DNA from: Dermacentor variabilis
Lineage: Eukaryota; Arthropoda; Arachnida; Ixodida; Ixodidae
Direction: 5' to 3'
DNA: 64,000 bases
Assembly: GCF_050947875.1 (NCBI RefSeq)
Contig: NC_134574.1
Coordinates: 103,201,469-103,265,468, forward strand
The first letter of the stretch is position 1. Each line of letters starts with the position of its first letter. The translations under genes were made by a program, and so were the position numbers. Positions 22,701 through 31,500 of this stretch are shown here, in pieces. Under the pieces are notes generated by a model. It did no database searches and was not told where the DNA came from. It saw only the letters and a list, made by a program, of their open reading frames with translations.

Positions 22701-24489
22701 AATATAATGCTGCCCTAGAAATACTGTGTGTGTGTAACAATTACAAAAATAGGTGGGTATGAACCACGTAATATAAAAAAAAATCTGCCTCCATTCCACC
22801 TTGTGAAAGTGGACGTGGAGTGAAGCTGTTGCCGAAGTTAGACAAGCGCCACCGCCACAAGTGATGTACGTCACGCGTGCAAGCATGTGTGAGGAAGTGC
22901 AGCATACATGCACATTCCTCTAGGCCCTGCACCAAGTACAAGTGCCTTAGTGAACTAATTAAATTTCTCAGAGCAAATTTCGTCTGAGAAATAGTAAGGT
23001 ACGACCTAGACACAAGCTGCAGACATGATAGCTTCGGATTGTAATTTGAATATACGAGAATAACAGCACTGTCACGTAATGATATCACCTGATGACGTAA
23101 TATGATGACTTCATCACGTCAAACGTTGCGTCATGCGATGACAGCACAGCATACTGTTTGCTTCTCCAAGAAGCGCTTCCCACTTCTTCGCACTGCCTCT
23201 GGAATTGGCCCACATTTTTGGGTGAGCACTGTGCAAGCTTGCATGAAAAATTTCGACCGACTAGAGGTGAAAGCTTTGCTGTGACAGATAGAAACCTGAG
23301 TTTACCTGCCAAAAACTTCTGTTTATATCAGAGAAGCCACAGACTGCACTAAGCGAAGAAAAATTCAGCAGCAGCTCTTTTATCACCAATGAAGGCCACC
23401 TATAATTGCTTCTAGGGGAAAGGGAGAGATATTTATGATGAGAGAAAAGCGCAGATCTCTAAGACATGTGCGCAAATCTGCAAGCCTGCCATGTTCAGGT
23501 GATTGCACAGCTGCAGGATGCTAAATGTGGGAAGGAAGTAACCCATGTACATGTTCTGATCTCTTAGGACTCTGTAGTTCCCACCAAATTTAAGTTCTCA
23601 AAGCTGCATCACCTGTCAGAGTTTGTTTCGTGAAAAATGTAACTGGGTACATGTAATCGGTCACTGAAAAAAGTAATGGAATTAAAGGGAGTGTTATCAT
23701 GTAAACAATAGTAATCGTTAAACTACAAAACTACCAATACACGTAATTGGTTAAAAGTAATTACATGTAGTTCGTCACGTACAAGTCTGTTTTGAATAGC
23801 AGGTTAACACGCAAAATTGTGCAGCCTGCTGCATGAACAAGTGTGCACTGGCGATATTTCATTGGGACACATCCAAAAGTATGCACGGTAAGTTTATTCC
23901 TCAGAATCCTAAACCAAAATCCTAGTGAGGTTTAAAATGTGTTGCCCATGTCTTGGGTCACCTTTTGGCAACACCTGTTCTGCAAAGAGTTAATGTGGGC
24001 GTTTCTCATTTACTGTTTTGCCAGTATGTCTTATGTAAGGCAAGTTTCTGAAGTCACTGGGTATGCATGTTTCAGGTGCCGCATATGTGAAACGATCAAT
24101 TTTATTCACGGTTTTCCGGGTTCAGCTGGTTTCTATAAGCATGCACTGGATGCATGCATTCTATATAGTAATGGTTGAAGTGGTGGAACTTTCTTCCAGC
24201 TCTTGTGCACTGCATGCGTTTTTCGAATAACCGTGGACATCGGAACGTTTCTACAACGATGGTTCGTTATCGATCACGAAAACACGCTCACCCCAGCTTT
24301 CTGAGGATTCGCCACGGCGCTGCTGACCACATCTTCGACGTCCATGGTCACCTTCTTCGCCACCGTCCGGACGCTCGAATTGTGCCACGACTGTCGAAGC
24401 TCGGAGGCGCCGTGCTCGCACAGGGCTTTTGCCACTTGTTCGGCGCCCTTCAGGACAAGCTTGAGATCGGGGAGGAAGTGGTTCGCCAT
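1111..24489 (-). CDS. COQ8: COQ8 (ADCK3/ADCK4 family) atypical kinase, 5' part, nine exons
   Basis: The product is the mitochondrial UbiB-family atypical kinase/ATPase that supports the coenzyme Q biosynthesis complex at the inner membrane matrix face. Exons in transcript order: 24489-24292, 21080-20598, 19662-19596, 15981-15775, 9789-9704, 6397-6257, 5811-5730, 1475-1382, 1252-1111. They sum to 1500 nt (500 codons) with matching phases throughout. Residues 1-66 match the family N-terminus and 67-227 form a low-complexity linker. The family signature KxGQ appears as KIGQ (about 310-313), the Ala-rich loop that replaces the P-loop as FAAASIGQV (about 370-378), and the nucleotide-binding Lys in AVKIQ (about 392). 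The C-terminal lobe with the DFG Asp lies left of the window, so the model is partial. The start is the ATG at 24489, where similarity to vertebrate COQ8A begins. Whether the tick protein is closer to COQ8A or COQ8B cannot be told here. Confidence 0.93.
1382..1475 (-). CDS. COQ8: COQ8 exon 8
   Basis: It encodes (G)[18 protein letters not shown] followed by [12 protein letters not shown], matching [21 protein letters not shown]. The acceptor is TACTGCAG and the donor GTATGT. The exon ends with two bases of a Lys codon that exon 9 completes. Confidence 0.95.
2317..4482. mobile_element. Tigger-like element, degenerate ends
   Basis: The left end is CAGTTAAACCTCGACATGAC. The right end, reverse complemented, is CACTTAAACCTTGATGTAAC, giving imperfect inverted ends. 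Internal sequence at about 3935-4370 is clearly homologous to the inside of the element at 55193-56336. It may be composite. No intact transposase is seen. Two related segments about 119 bp apart occur at 3073-3136 and 3192-3255. Confidence 0.55.
4380..4445. repeat. TTAGAATTTTAGAAT low-complexity repeat
   Basis: A 65-bp A+T-rich run repeats TTTAGAAT/TAGAATTT in both orientations near the right end of the Tigger-like element. Confidence 0.7.
4720..4893 (+). mobile_element. 3' fragment of an RTE-like non-LTR element
   Basis: This is a short tail-like fragment ending in a (TGA)n microsatellite, the same kind of 3' end as the RTE element at 10667. Fragmentary reading frame similarity (VREAL-like) precedes the tail. 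It is heavily 5' truncated. Confidence 0.4.
4903..5682. mobile_element. MITE with GGCCCTGAAACACTTTT inverted repeats
   Basis: The left end is TTAAAGAGGCCCTGAAACAC. The right end, reverse complemented, is TTAAAATGGCCCTGAAACAC; arms match over at least 24 bp with two differences. Flanking TA or TTAA is present on both sides, so the exact target duplication is uncertain. It is about 780 bp and non-coding. Confidence 0.7.
5730..5811 (-). CDS. COQ8: COQ8 exon 7
   Basis: It encodes [18 protein letters not shown] followed by LKYWDIIPR and one base, matching YPGVAQSINSDVNNLMAV of COQ8A. The acceptor is GCTTGCAG and the donor GTGAGG. Phase 0 in, phase 1 out. A MITE right end lies 48 bp from this exon on the donor side. 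Confidence 0.95.
6257..6397 (-). CDS. COQ8: COQ8 exon 6 (Ala-rich loop and ATP lysine)
   Basis: The exon has 47 codons, phase 0 to 0. It carries [12 protein letters not shown], then [14 protein letters not shown] with the Ala-rich nucleotide-binding loop, then GRAVAVKIQ with the conserved Lys. The acceptor is TTGTTCAG and the donor GTGTGC. There is no internal ATG near its start. Confidence 0.95.
6557..6586. repeat. (ATTT)n microsatellite
   Basis: This is a tetranucleotide ATTT tract. A similar tract starts a repeat at about 17336. Both are followed by CTGCAG-containing sequence, suggesting the 3' tail of a shared retroposon family. Confidence 0.6.
7200..7385 (-). pseudogene. hAT-type transposase C-terminal remnant
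   Basis: An open minus-strand frame without ATG reads [18 protein letters not shown], then [18 protein letters not shown] and ATLLCIAN, ending at a TAG (7200-7202). The W...RY..L...A..LL.I pattern resembles the hAT dimerisation domain, which normally continues into PATS and beyond. It stops early, so it is a fragment. It is not a COQ8 exon, because exons 5 and 6 join in phase without it. Confidence 0.45.
7480..8275. repeat. Degenerate tandem array with TGAGCCATTG motif
   Basis: A roughly 130-bp unit occurs twice (about 7771-7900 and 7901-8020), each with AACCGCTCCCTTTT and ACATCCACATTGA. Variants of TATGAGCCATTG then recur at least seven times up to 8275. A 51-bp duplication (CTCATTTATTGTC) sits at 7571 and 7621. 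No mobile-element ends were found. Confidence 0.65.
8670..9495 (+). mobile_element. Internally deleted pogo-type DNA transposon
   Basis: The left end is CCGTATTTTCGCGATTCG. The right end, reverse complemented, is CCGTAGTTACTCGATTCT. Inverted repeats of about 28 bp extend into AAGCACCCCC, and both sides are flanked by TA (8668-8669, 9496-9497). Copies of the AAGCACCCCC motif repeat inside both ends. Only the C-terminal half of the transposase remains. Confidence 0.8.
8815..9279 (+). pseudogene. pogo/Tigger transposase DDE domain, 5'-truncated
   Basis: The 154-codon frame includes [15 protein letters not shown] with the second catalytic Asp, then [17 protein letters not shown] with the third Asp 36 residues later, a Trp-rich C-terminal part and an acidic/Ser tail ending at a TGA. 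This is typical of the CENP-B/jerky/pogo transposase family. The helix-turn-helix half and the first catalytic Asp are missing. There is no ATG at the start (the first codon here is TTG), so it is a remnant of a larger ORF. Confidence 0.8.
9704..9789 (-). CDS. COQ8: COQ8 exon 5
   Basis: It encodes (D)[18 protein letters not shown] followed by [10 protein letters not shown]. This matches the [20 protein letters not shown] segment of COQ8A. The acceptor has a long pyrimidine tract (CTCTTTTTCAG) and the donor is GTGAGG. Phase 1 in, phase 0 out. Confidence 0.95.
10667..13660 (-). mobile_element. RTE-clade non-LTR retrotransposon, near full length, inactive
   Basis: It carries an apurinic-type endonuclease followed by a reverse transcriptase on the minus strand. 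It ends in a (TGA)n microsatellite at 10667-10700, as RTE-type elements do. It lies in COQ8 intron 4 in the same orientation as COQ8. The 5' end is not sharply defined; the first ATG in frame is at 13642. One frameshift and one premature stop disable it. Confidence 0.85.
10707..13642 (-). pseudogene. Endonuclease-reverse transcriptase, broken
   Basis: From the ATG at 13642 the endonuclease begins with LATFNVRTL and GLSEVRR. A one-base frameshift near 13270 separates this from the rest. Downstream come [13 protein letters not shown] and [10 protein letters not shown] (endonuclease), then the reverse transcriptase with [21 protein letters not shown] and the catalytic [11 protein letters not shown]-terminal region with [12 protein letters not shown] and [11 protein letters not shown] follows. 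The frame hits a TGA at 10812-10814, but similarity continues in the same frame to a TAA at 10707-10709. So the TGA looks like a Trp-codon mutation. The whole is the standard RTE single-ORF layout. Confidence 0.85.
13775..13866 (-). mobile_element. tRNA-derived SINE copy
   Basis: The minus strand has a tRNA-like head with a B-box (GTGGTTCAAATCCC) and an A-rich tail (T run on plus at 13775-13788). The stem pairs imperfectly, so a functional tRNA is unlikely. It adjoins the RTE 5' end. Confidence 0.6.
13877..14113 (-). mobile_element. tRNA-derived SINE, nearly full length
   Basis: The minus-strand head has an A-box (TTGCTCAGTGGC) and a B-box (GGGATCGAATCC). The body includes TACTTAGAATTAGGCGCACG and CCCCAGGTGGTCAAATTTCC, followed by GCCTCATAATCAG and an A+T-rich tail. 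Diverged copies are at 37326, 38064, 54356 and 59985 in this window. The style fits tick SINEs. Confidence 0.8.
14114..15774. other. COQ8 intron 4 remainder, microsatellites
   Basis: A weak tRNA-like segment (TAGCTCAGTCGGTTGG) is at about 14403-14460. An (AT)n microsatellite is at 15160-15213 and a 10-bp tandem repeat (CATACATTGC) at about 15240-15275. No gene is seen. Confidence 0.6.
15775..15981 (-). CDS. COQ8: COQ8 exon 4 (KxGQ domain)
   Basis: This exon encodes about residues 250-318, starting (G)[16 protein letters not shown] and ending [17 protein letters not shown]. It contains the invariant KxGQ signature that sits over the active site in COQ8 proteins. The acceptor is AACCAG and the donor GTGGGT, phase 1 at both ends. 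A miniature transposon begins 37 bp upstream of the acceptor. Confidence 0.95.
16019..16775. mobile_element. Tigger-like MITE next to COQ8 exon 4
   Basis: The right end, reverse complemented, is CAGTCAACGTCCGATTTTTC. The left end is CGTCAATGATAGATTTTTCG, with GATAATTCGGAC following. TA flanks both sides (16017-16018, 16776-16777). The interior (GCTTCACCGCAATGCGGC, later TTAATTATACACGCGTGC) resembles the element at 34432-35205. It is 757 bp and non-coding. Confidence 0.65.
16776..19595. other. COQ8 intron 3 sequence, no recognised gene
   Basis: An ATTT/ATT microsatellite starts a probable retroposon tail at about 17336. Small T/A-rich tracts lie at 19265 and 19350. Open frames here are short and lack codon structure or similarity. 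Confidence 0.5.
19596..19662 (-). CDS. COQ8: COQ8 exon 3 (short, VPxSRxGRL motif)
   Basis: This 67-nt exon encodes [18 protein letters not shown] plus ISYG and one base of the next Gly codon. It matches vertebrate LSEHARERKVPVTRIGRL. The acceptor TCTCTTGCAG and donor GTAACA flank it, with phases 0 and 1. It was found by aligning the gap between exons 2 and 4, and it has no ATG. Confidence 0.88.
20598..21080 (-). CDS. COQ8: COQ8 exon 2 (linker)
   Basis: The acceptor is TTCTTACAG and the donor GTGAGT, with phase 0 at both ends and 161 codons. It starts [14 protein letters not shown] and then runs into a Ser/Thr/Pro/Val-rich, probably disordered stretch ending ASHKPM. The family is poorly conserved here, so this exon rests mainly on the open frame, splice sites and phase agreement with its neighbours. 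Confidence 0.8.
22002..23789. mobile_element. Non-autonomous hAT-type DNA transposon
   Basis: The left end is CAGACATGTACACG. The right end, reverse complemented, is CAGACTTGTACGTG. The flanks are TTCTGAAT (21994-22001) and TTTTGAAT (23790-23797), an 8-bp target duplication with one change, as in hAT elements. Both subterminal regions are rich in GTAATTGGTTA/GTAATTAC motifs (22030-22150 and 23636-23770). It lies in COQ8 intron 1, and no transposase was recognised. Confidence 0.75.
24292..24489 (-). CDS. COQ8: COQ8 exon 1 (start codon)
   Basis: This exon encodes residues 1-66, beginning [18 protein letters not shown] and ending NPQKAG, followed by a GTGAGC donor (phase 0). It aligns with the amphipathic N-terminal segment of vertebrate COQ8A (LVKLTQAAVE region). 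The reading frame stays open about five codons past the donor. Confidence 0.85.
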
Positions 24490-25410
24490 TGCGCCGAAGT
24501 ATGCAGTTTCGCAAACGAAAGATTGAATGTTACACGATTTAGACAGTCCGGAGGTACGACGCCGCGGGAGTCGACACGCAGAAGCAAGCCGTCAGTCTAT
24601 GCGCGTCTCCGCGGCAAGCAGAGGGAAGAACTGGAATTTTGAGAACGCCGGAACGGCGATCAAGTCCAGCGAATGAGTAAAACCACTGTCGCCTCAGGCA
24701 ATACTCCTAAGCCGCGTAGTAGCGGCAGCAATTTTAAGATGCGCATAAGGGGCACAGATTTTTTAAACGCATTAATTTTCACGTTTTTGCGAGGATCGCA
24801 GTTACGCCGCCGATACGGCTAGCTCATGGGCTAGCATGGGCTAGCCCAAACTTGCCCACCCGTGACGTCTGCTCTAGAAATGCGAAACTATCGAGTGCAA
24901 ATTTTACGTTTGATGCCTTTGTTAAATTAAATTAATCTATGAAAAACAAATAATATAAAATTATTGCAATTTGTTTTAATTAATTATTGTTAAAATTATT
25001 TTTAGTAACTAAGCCCGCTAAGCCCACAGGTAAGTGTTCTACCTACTGCTACCCCTTGCTTTGCGGTGGTTTTATCAAAATAATTATAACAAATCTCGAA
25101 GGCTATGCTTGCTGATACTAAAAGCGCCGAAAGCGATTGTAAACTACGTAATTGTAGCCACGGTTTTAGAATTGGCTTTAGAATTTAGAAATTTGGCACT
25201 TGGCTTGCCGGCTAGCGTTCAGGATTTTCAGCATTGAGGCACGGTGTCTAGTTGTCGCATGGTGTCGCTTTCGTCGCGTTCCGCTGACGAAAAATCCCTG
25301 ATGTCATGAGCAGCAGAATGGCGTGTTGTTGTTTACTGAATGTGGGCTCTAAGCACAGCTGATCGTGCCTGCTTCTAGTCCTGCAGCGATGCTAGGCTGA
25401 GAGAGGCACG
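24490..25410. promoter_or_regulatory. Intergenic bidirectional promoter region, COQ8/ATG2
   Basis: These 921 bp separate the divergent start codons of COQ8 and ATG2. The centre (about 24915-25015) is very A+T-rich and the flanks are G+C-richer. A small inverted/direct repeat, GCTAGCTCATGGGCTAGC and neighbours, lies at about 24820-24847. No TATA box is convincing. Assignment as a shared promoter is inferred from the head-to-head layout. Confidence 0.6.
25389..25400 (+). promoter_or_regulatory. Minimal upstream ORF before ATG2 start
   Basis: ATG CTA GGC TGA lies entirely upstream of the ATG2 start, with its stop 10 bases before the main ATG. If the 5' UTR includes it, it could lower initiation at ATG2. 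A possible 3' splice site (TCCTGCAG) ends at 25386, so this region could also begin exon 1 after a 5' UTR intron. Confidence 0.4.
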
Positions 25411-25575
25411 ATGCCGTGGTTTGACTGGTCCGAGGGCATCAAGAAGCGGGCCTGCCGGTACCTGCTGCGTCGTTACGGGAGCCAGTTTCTCCTGGAAAAC
25501 ATCGGCCTCGACCAGCTCTCGGTAGATCTCTACAAAGGCAAGGGCCGAGTTACAAACGTCTTCCTCGATGTCAAG
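25411..25575 (+). CDS. ATG2: ATG2 exon 1 (start codon, chorein-N start)
   Basis: This exon encodes residues 1-55, ending VTNVFLDVK before a GTGAAT donor (phase 0). IKKRACRYLLRRYGSQFL is nearly identical to the vertebrate N-terminal helix that opens the lipid groove. The ATG is fixed by similarity starting at MPW. Intron 1 is about 8.5 kb. Confidence 0.96.
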
Positions 25576-28500
25576 GTGAATAACTGTTGTTTCGGGGTCA
25601 CCCCGACTTCTTTGAACCTCATTGTGTGCTATTCCCGAGCGAACAGCGTTCCAGTGGGCCTGAAAGACGCGTGCTCTGTCCGCACTTGAGATGGTCAACC
25701 GTGCCTCTTGCGTTTCTTTTTCGTTGTTCTCGGAAACTGTCTACTCTGGCGTGCGATCAAACATTGGTCGCGAAGTTCTCGCCCGCAGTGCAAGGGGAGG
25801 GCCCTTCTTCACTGCGTTCGTTTCCAGTCCTGGGGGAGAAAGTAACTTTGCCCCGAGTCTGTAACGGGTCGCGGGTCGGATCTCGGCTCCGAGGCAACAA
25901 AACGATTGCCAAATCGTCCGCCCCACCAAACTCGTCGGACAACGTTTGGTCGATACGCGCCCGACACGGACTATCGCTCATTTTCTTGGTTTGTTTTCAA
26001 ACGCTCGATTCGACGGCACCGTTGTGTTTGTTTATGGGGCGTTGCATGCCCCGTTACCTGGGCAGCATTTGCCAACGAGTAGCGCAAGACTCCCTGAAGA
26101 ACAGAGCGAGACGGCGCACGGTCGTTGTGTAGCTGTCAGCTGGCGAGGCAAAATGCGTCGCCACGTGAATTTGAGGAAAACACTGCTCCAACGCGTTGTT
26201 GTCACCCGAAGCAGTGGTTCAAGGCTGAGCTAGGCAGCTGTGTTCTTGGCCGCCCTGCGATTTTCGCGACAGTATTTCATTTGATTCTGGCCTCGGCATT
26301 TCCACCCAATTTCGTTCTAAAGTCCAGGGAGCCGTTTAATCTCATCTGCCGTGTGTGTCTTTCTCGAGTTTAGCATACTTCACAAAACGCCTTCTTTAAA
26401 ACGGCTGTGCGGCGCGATGAAACAACTGTACCTCCTTTGTGTGGGGCGCGTTGCTTTTAGCGCAGATAAAAACGATCCTAGCTTCGCTGACCCTTATAGT
26501 GGCTGTGTTTGCATGCTTTACCGTCCGCTGAGTTCAGTCCGATATTCGGTATCTCGGCCGCTTATCGCTTGATCGAGTTAGGAAATAGCTCACAGCCTGC
26601 CCCCAGCACTTTTTTTTCTTGTTTGTGCCATCACCGGTGAATTCCTAATTCTTTTGTCTTTTGACGGAAGCCGCCCGAAAGCGGAGACCGTGAGCCTGGG
26701 CAAAGCGCGCAACTGTTGGGGCACTTGTCGCGCAGGTGGTCTGTAATGGTGGGCGCGCAGCAACTCCTGAATCTTGCGACTTGAACGAGTCTTTGCAGAT
26801 GTCACTTCTTTATAATTTTTTTCGCCCATCACGTATTGACCTTTAGCAGCAAGTTTACTCGTTTTACCATTTTTTTTTTCTCGCATTTGTTGAGTCGGTC
26901 AGACGTCAGCGCGCCCCGATCGAGTTGCTGAGATACTCGGCCGTTACCAGCAGTTCCACTCTGCCGTTGGGCAGGAAATACTAGCGTTATGTCACCGCAT
27001 CCTTTGTTCCGTGGTCAGTTAGATTACAGAGTTCCATCTGTTGATCTCCCGCAATGCACCCTGCCTCTCTTGCATATATAAACAGGGCTTTAAAAACTAC
27101 ACTTTCGCCGTTGCAATATGTCACGTAACTGCGATGTCGTCAGGCAAATCTCAGTCATTGTGTTATTTCTGGAACTTTCCAACATTTCCTTTGACCTGTA
27201 CACTTTTAGGCCTGTTTTACATAATTATACGTACGCACGTTGGCTGTAATTTTTCACGAAACAATGTGATCCCAGATCTGTTACTTAATGCAACTAATTT
27301 TAGATGCTTGTTTTTTGTATCCTTGAATTTGCTTGCAACCGCCCATCAAAGAAAAAAAATTACTGACGCCCGACTACACACGTTACTCCCAACACGCTCA
27401 CTGTCACGCTTGCTTTCCGTTGTGAACCTTGACCTTCCCTCACCGGAACCGTTGTCAGATGGGAAGAGGACTTGGCGCCATTTGAAAGTGCCGCGTCCAT
27501 GAGCTTACATGCACCGGAATAGCCTTCACTGGCGGGCATCAGCGTTTACCAGAAGGCGCCCAAAAAAGTGTCGAAAAAACACGTGCGCGCGCCCGTATGA
27601 GTATTCTCCGAAAAGGGTCGACAGGCCCCCCAACTGCCCCCGTGGAGGGAAAACAGGTTTCGCTCTTGGAAGGGGAGTTCCTTCGGCGGAGTTGGGGAGC
27701 GTCATAGCTTGACAGTGCCTCTGTGCGGTGAGGAGAAAAAGAAAGAGGGAGATGGGGGTTGTTCATCTTATTTGCTTCCAAAGAATGTATGTGGTTCATA
27801 GCCGCAGCAATGTGGCCCTGTTGGTATACCATGGTAAAGGATTTGTCGTACTTGCTCTATGCAAAATCCTATACCGAAGTGTGTGTGGACGGCGACAAGG
27901 TTGCCGTGCATGCTGGCATGCGTGCGCGCTTGACTTTTTTAACGCGCCGGGTAAGGTCGTATACCTTGCTGCGGGGGCCAACATTGTGCCTCAACACCCC
28001 CCCCCGCAGCAAGGTGGATGAAGGTAGAAGGCACTTGTCACTAGTGTATCCAGAAGAGCACTTTGTGTTAGTCTCTTCCCGTTTCTGTCTCCTGCACCGC
28101 AAATTGGTCTCTTCCCGTTTCTGTCTCCTGCACCGCAAATTGTTTCTTCGTGGCAGCCTCGCCTCTTCTTTTCCTTCAGAACCAGACGGGCCCCCTCGCA
28201 CAGAGCTGCCCCTCCCCCCCCCCTTTTCCAGCTACTTCCCCTTACACACGGAGTCGGAGCCCCTTTACCCCTGACTGTACTGCATATATCCCGCATTTTA
28301 CTCTCCAACCTTAGAGAGAATCGCTACGGTGGCTCTCAAAAACCACAGTGCAGTTTTCAGAAAAAGGCCCTCGGTGTCATTAACACACGGGCCCCTCGGT
28401 TACCGTTAACACACGGCCCCTTTCTTCTAGGTGTTATTAACTATTTCGGCAAATACGTACCCTGCTCTGATAAAGCACGGCGTGCACTTTGAACGGACAC

Positions 28501-31500
28501 ACGAGCACGAAAACGAATGTTGTGACGTATACAGGTCATTAGAGTGGGGGGGGGGGGGGGCAGCTTCACTGTTGGCGATTTTCGATCCAAACAGGGAAAC
28601 AAAGGTGACGTCGATGCTTCACATGACGGCGTAGGCAGCGTAGGTTCAGCTCTGTTGCAGCGACATGATGATGGTTGGAGGCCGTGATAGTGTCTTAAAA
28701 ACGGCACTCCCAAATCGAAAAAGAAGCGCTCGCATTGGTGTTTGGCTACGAAAGATTTCACCATTTCGTTCATGGCCACTCAGTGGTACTTGAAAGTGGC
28801 TATCGTCCTCTTATCGACGTAGCAAAAAAAATGCGATATCGGAAATGCCTCCGCGGGTGCAGCGAGTTTTTCTGAGATCGTTGCGGTACGACTACTCACT
28901 TTCGTTCCCAGTTAACAGCTCACCCTAGCGGACATGCTGTCAAGACCGCCTGCTCCTGGAGATGGTACCGTTGTGGACACTACCGACGTCAAGCTACATG
29001 CTATCAGCGTGGTTTTGGCTGCTACTATTGATAGTTAGCGCGCACACGTGCCGATGCGATACAGTCCCATAATTATTAAACAAATGCCTGTTCAGTGTTC
29101 TAACTTCCACACAAGTGCGAGTATTGGGTGGCTTGATTGGTGGCAAGTTGTTTTATACACTTTCACTTCCCTTTCGCAATTATCGTTTCGACCCTTCAAT
29201 TAAAAAAAACTACAAATTTCACCTCTACCTTCCTTGGCTTCATTATCTGTTGACTTCATGTGGTTGTAGCTAACAATAACTGGGGCCCTCGTTCCCGTTC
29301 TGGTTCATTGAAATGCGAAATGTATTATTCGAGGACGGAGTGGAGGGCACCTCCACTTCGATCGGTTGTGGGATCTCTCACACCGTGCTCTTGGGACAAA
29401 GGAACGACAACAAAGTAGTGCAAACAATCACAAGGGCATTTATTGCACCTTTCATAGATCAATGCCTGCTAGCCGAGTTGCTATCCACAAAACATGCCGT
29501 GGGCGCGCGACAAATCTAGAAGTCCGACTCACCGCGACCGGAAAACGAGCGAATATGTTCGCCCCATGCTGGATCCCAACGCCTGGTCGTTCGCGTGTTC
29601 GGTCACGCCAACGGTGGCGCGTTCAAAGGCGGCCACGCAGAAGCATCGGTCGGCGCGCGCGTGCGGGATGTCCTCGCTGTTTGCCGATCCGCCGGGGAAG
29701 AGAGCCAGCCTGTCCTCCCCTGCGCCCCCAAGTAACCCTGTCGTGAGGCGGCGTTAGCAGCGCAACACTCGCGCCATCTCTCGCACTGCGCCCCAACCAC
29801 ATCGACCGCCGCGGGCATCACGCAGGCCACGCGGCGAAGCCGGATTACAGGAGACGCGCCATGCGGGAAAAACATATCAGGGGACGCGCGAGAGTCGCGC
29901 ATCCCCACATCCCCCCAACCTTAAATCACCACATATTCCGGCGATACATGTCCCACGGTCTAACATCAAACTGTGCTTCGCGAACAAGGTAGAACATTAA
30001 AACAGTGGCCGCGCCGAGGAAATATCCACGCTGTCCATAGCATGCGATCCGACATTGTCCGTGGGTGCACCGCTGGCGTCCGCCGGTGCACCGCTGGCGT
30101 CCGCCGGTCACAGCGGCAGCTTTGCAGGCTTGACGGCACGATGCCAGGCCCGGACTCCGGAAACGATGACGCAGTAGTCGGTACGAGCAAGCGTCACTCG
30201 CGCCGACGCGCCCTGCTGGGAAGAGCCGCCGTAGCTGTCGGGGACCGCCGGCTCTTTTGTCCGCCGCCGAGGGTTGTGAGCTGGATACAGGAGGCCGCCG
30301 AAGTCGCTGCGCCGAACTGGCCACAGCATAACCATCGCCCGGGGTGGCTCGATCGCAGTCCGGGGCAGTAGCGCAGACGATGTGCAGGTGACAGCAAGCC
30401 AGGGGTGACTCCAATCACGCTGCGTACACTCAACACACTCGGCAAACACTAAAGTAGTGCAAGGGTGAGGAATTCTGCATGCGCATCGCCCACGTGGTAC
30501 GATGTTCAACTCGGCTAGCAAAGATCGGGCAGCTACTCAGATGCTAAGTTCACGTGAACGAAGCTCGCTTCCTTGAGTCGAACGAGTAATTTCAATTCGT
30601 GCGAGGCTAAATAGAATGAGGGAAGCAAATTGCAACACCTCAACGCCACGGTCCACCAGGTTATGTCCCTCCACGTGCGACAGGCAGCTTCGTAAAGCCT
30701 TAGGCCTAAAGCGTCGCTACCCTGACAACAACCAGCATCCAAAAACAACACCCAAAATGTGCACAAAACAGGCAGCCGCGAGGAGACGTCAGGTCTGTGA
30801 GGTGGTCCTACTCCGCTCGGTGCACACAGCATCCGAGTTGACGGCGCCCACCGTCCTAGACGGTGTCGGAGCGCCCGGTGCCAGGCCGCAATACCAGTCA
30901 GCCCGTAGTGGCACCCGTGGCCCGCGGCCACCCGGCTCCCAGAGCCGCGACTTCATCCGAGTCAAAGAGATAGAAGAAGCTATTTACATAAGAAATTCGG
31001 ACCACCCACGAGGCTTCCGTACTCACTCGCTTCAGGCTTGCCTAGGCTCCGCGGGCGCTCAGCCTCGTTCTCCCAGGATGCAGACCACGTGGCTCTCGTA
31101 CTGACGAATGTCATTAAAAAAAAACACTTGCGAAAAGGCTTAGCATGTTGACATGTTCAAACACACTACAGCCACCATCACCTCGCTGAAGAATGCAGGC
31201 CGCCGACGCTAGCGATCAAAATTCACGCTAGGCCTACGCTTCGGTTCAAACAAAGGTCTCGAACGAAGAAGCAAAACTGTTAAAACTGTCGTCCGATGCC
31301 CCAAGAGCCCCACGTTGGGCGCCAGATGTGGGATCTCTCACACCCGTGCTCTTGGGACAAAGGAACGACAACACAGTAGTGCAAACAATCACAAGGGCAT
31401 TTATTGCACCTTTCATAGATCAATGCCTGCTAGCCGAGTTGCTATCCACAAAACATGCCGATGGGCGCGCGACAAATCTAGAAGTCCGACTCACCGTGAC

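Noticed and set aside
25587..26132. 181-codon frame just after ATG2 exon 1
   Set aside because: It is intron sequence past a good GTGAAT donor, and the next exon is supported by similarity at 34058.
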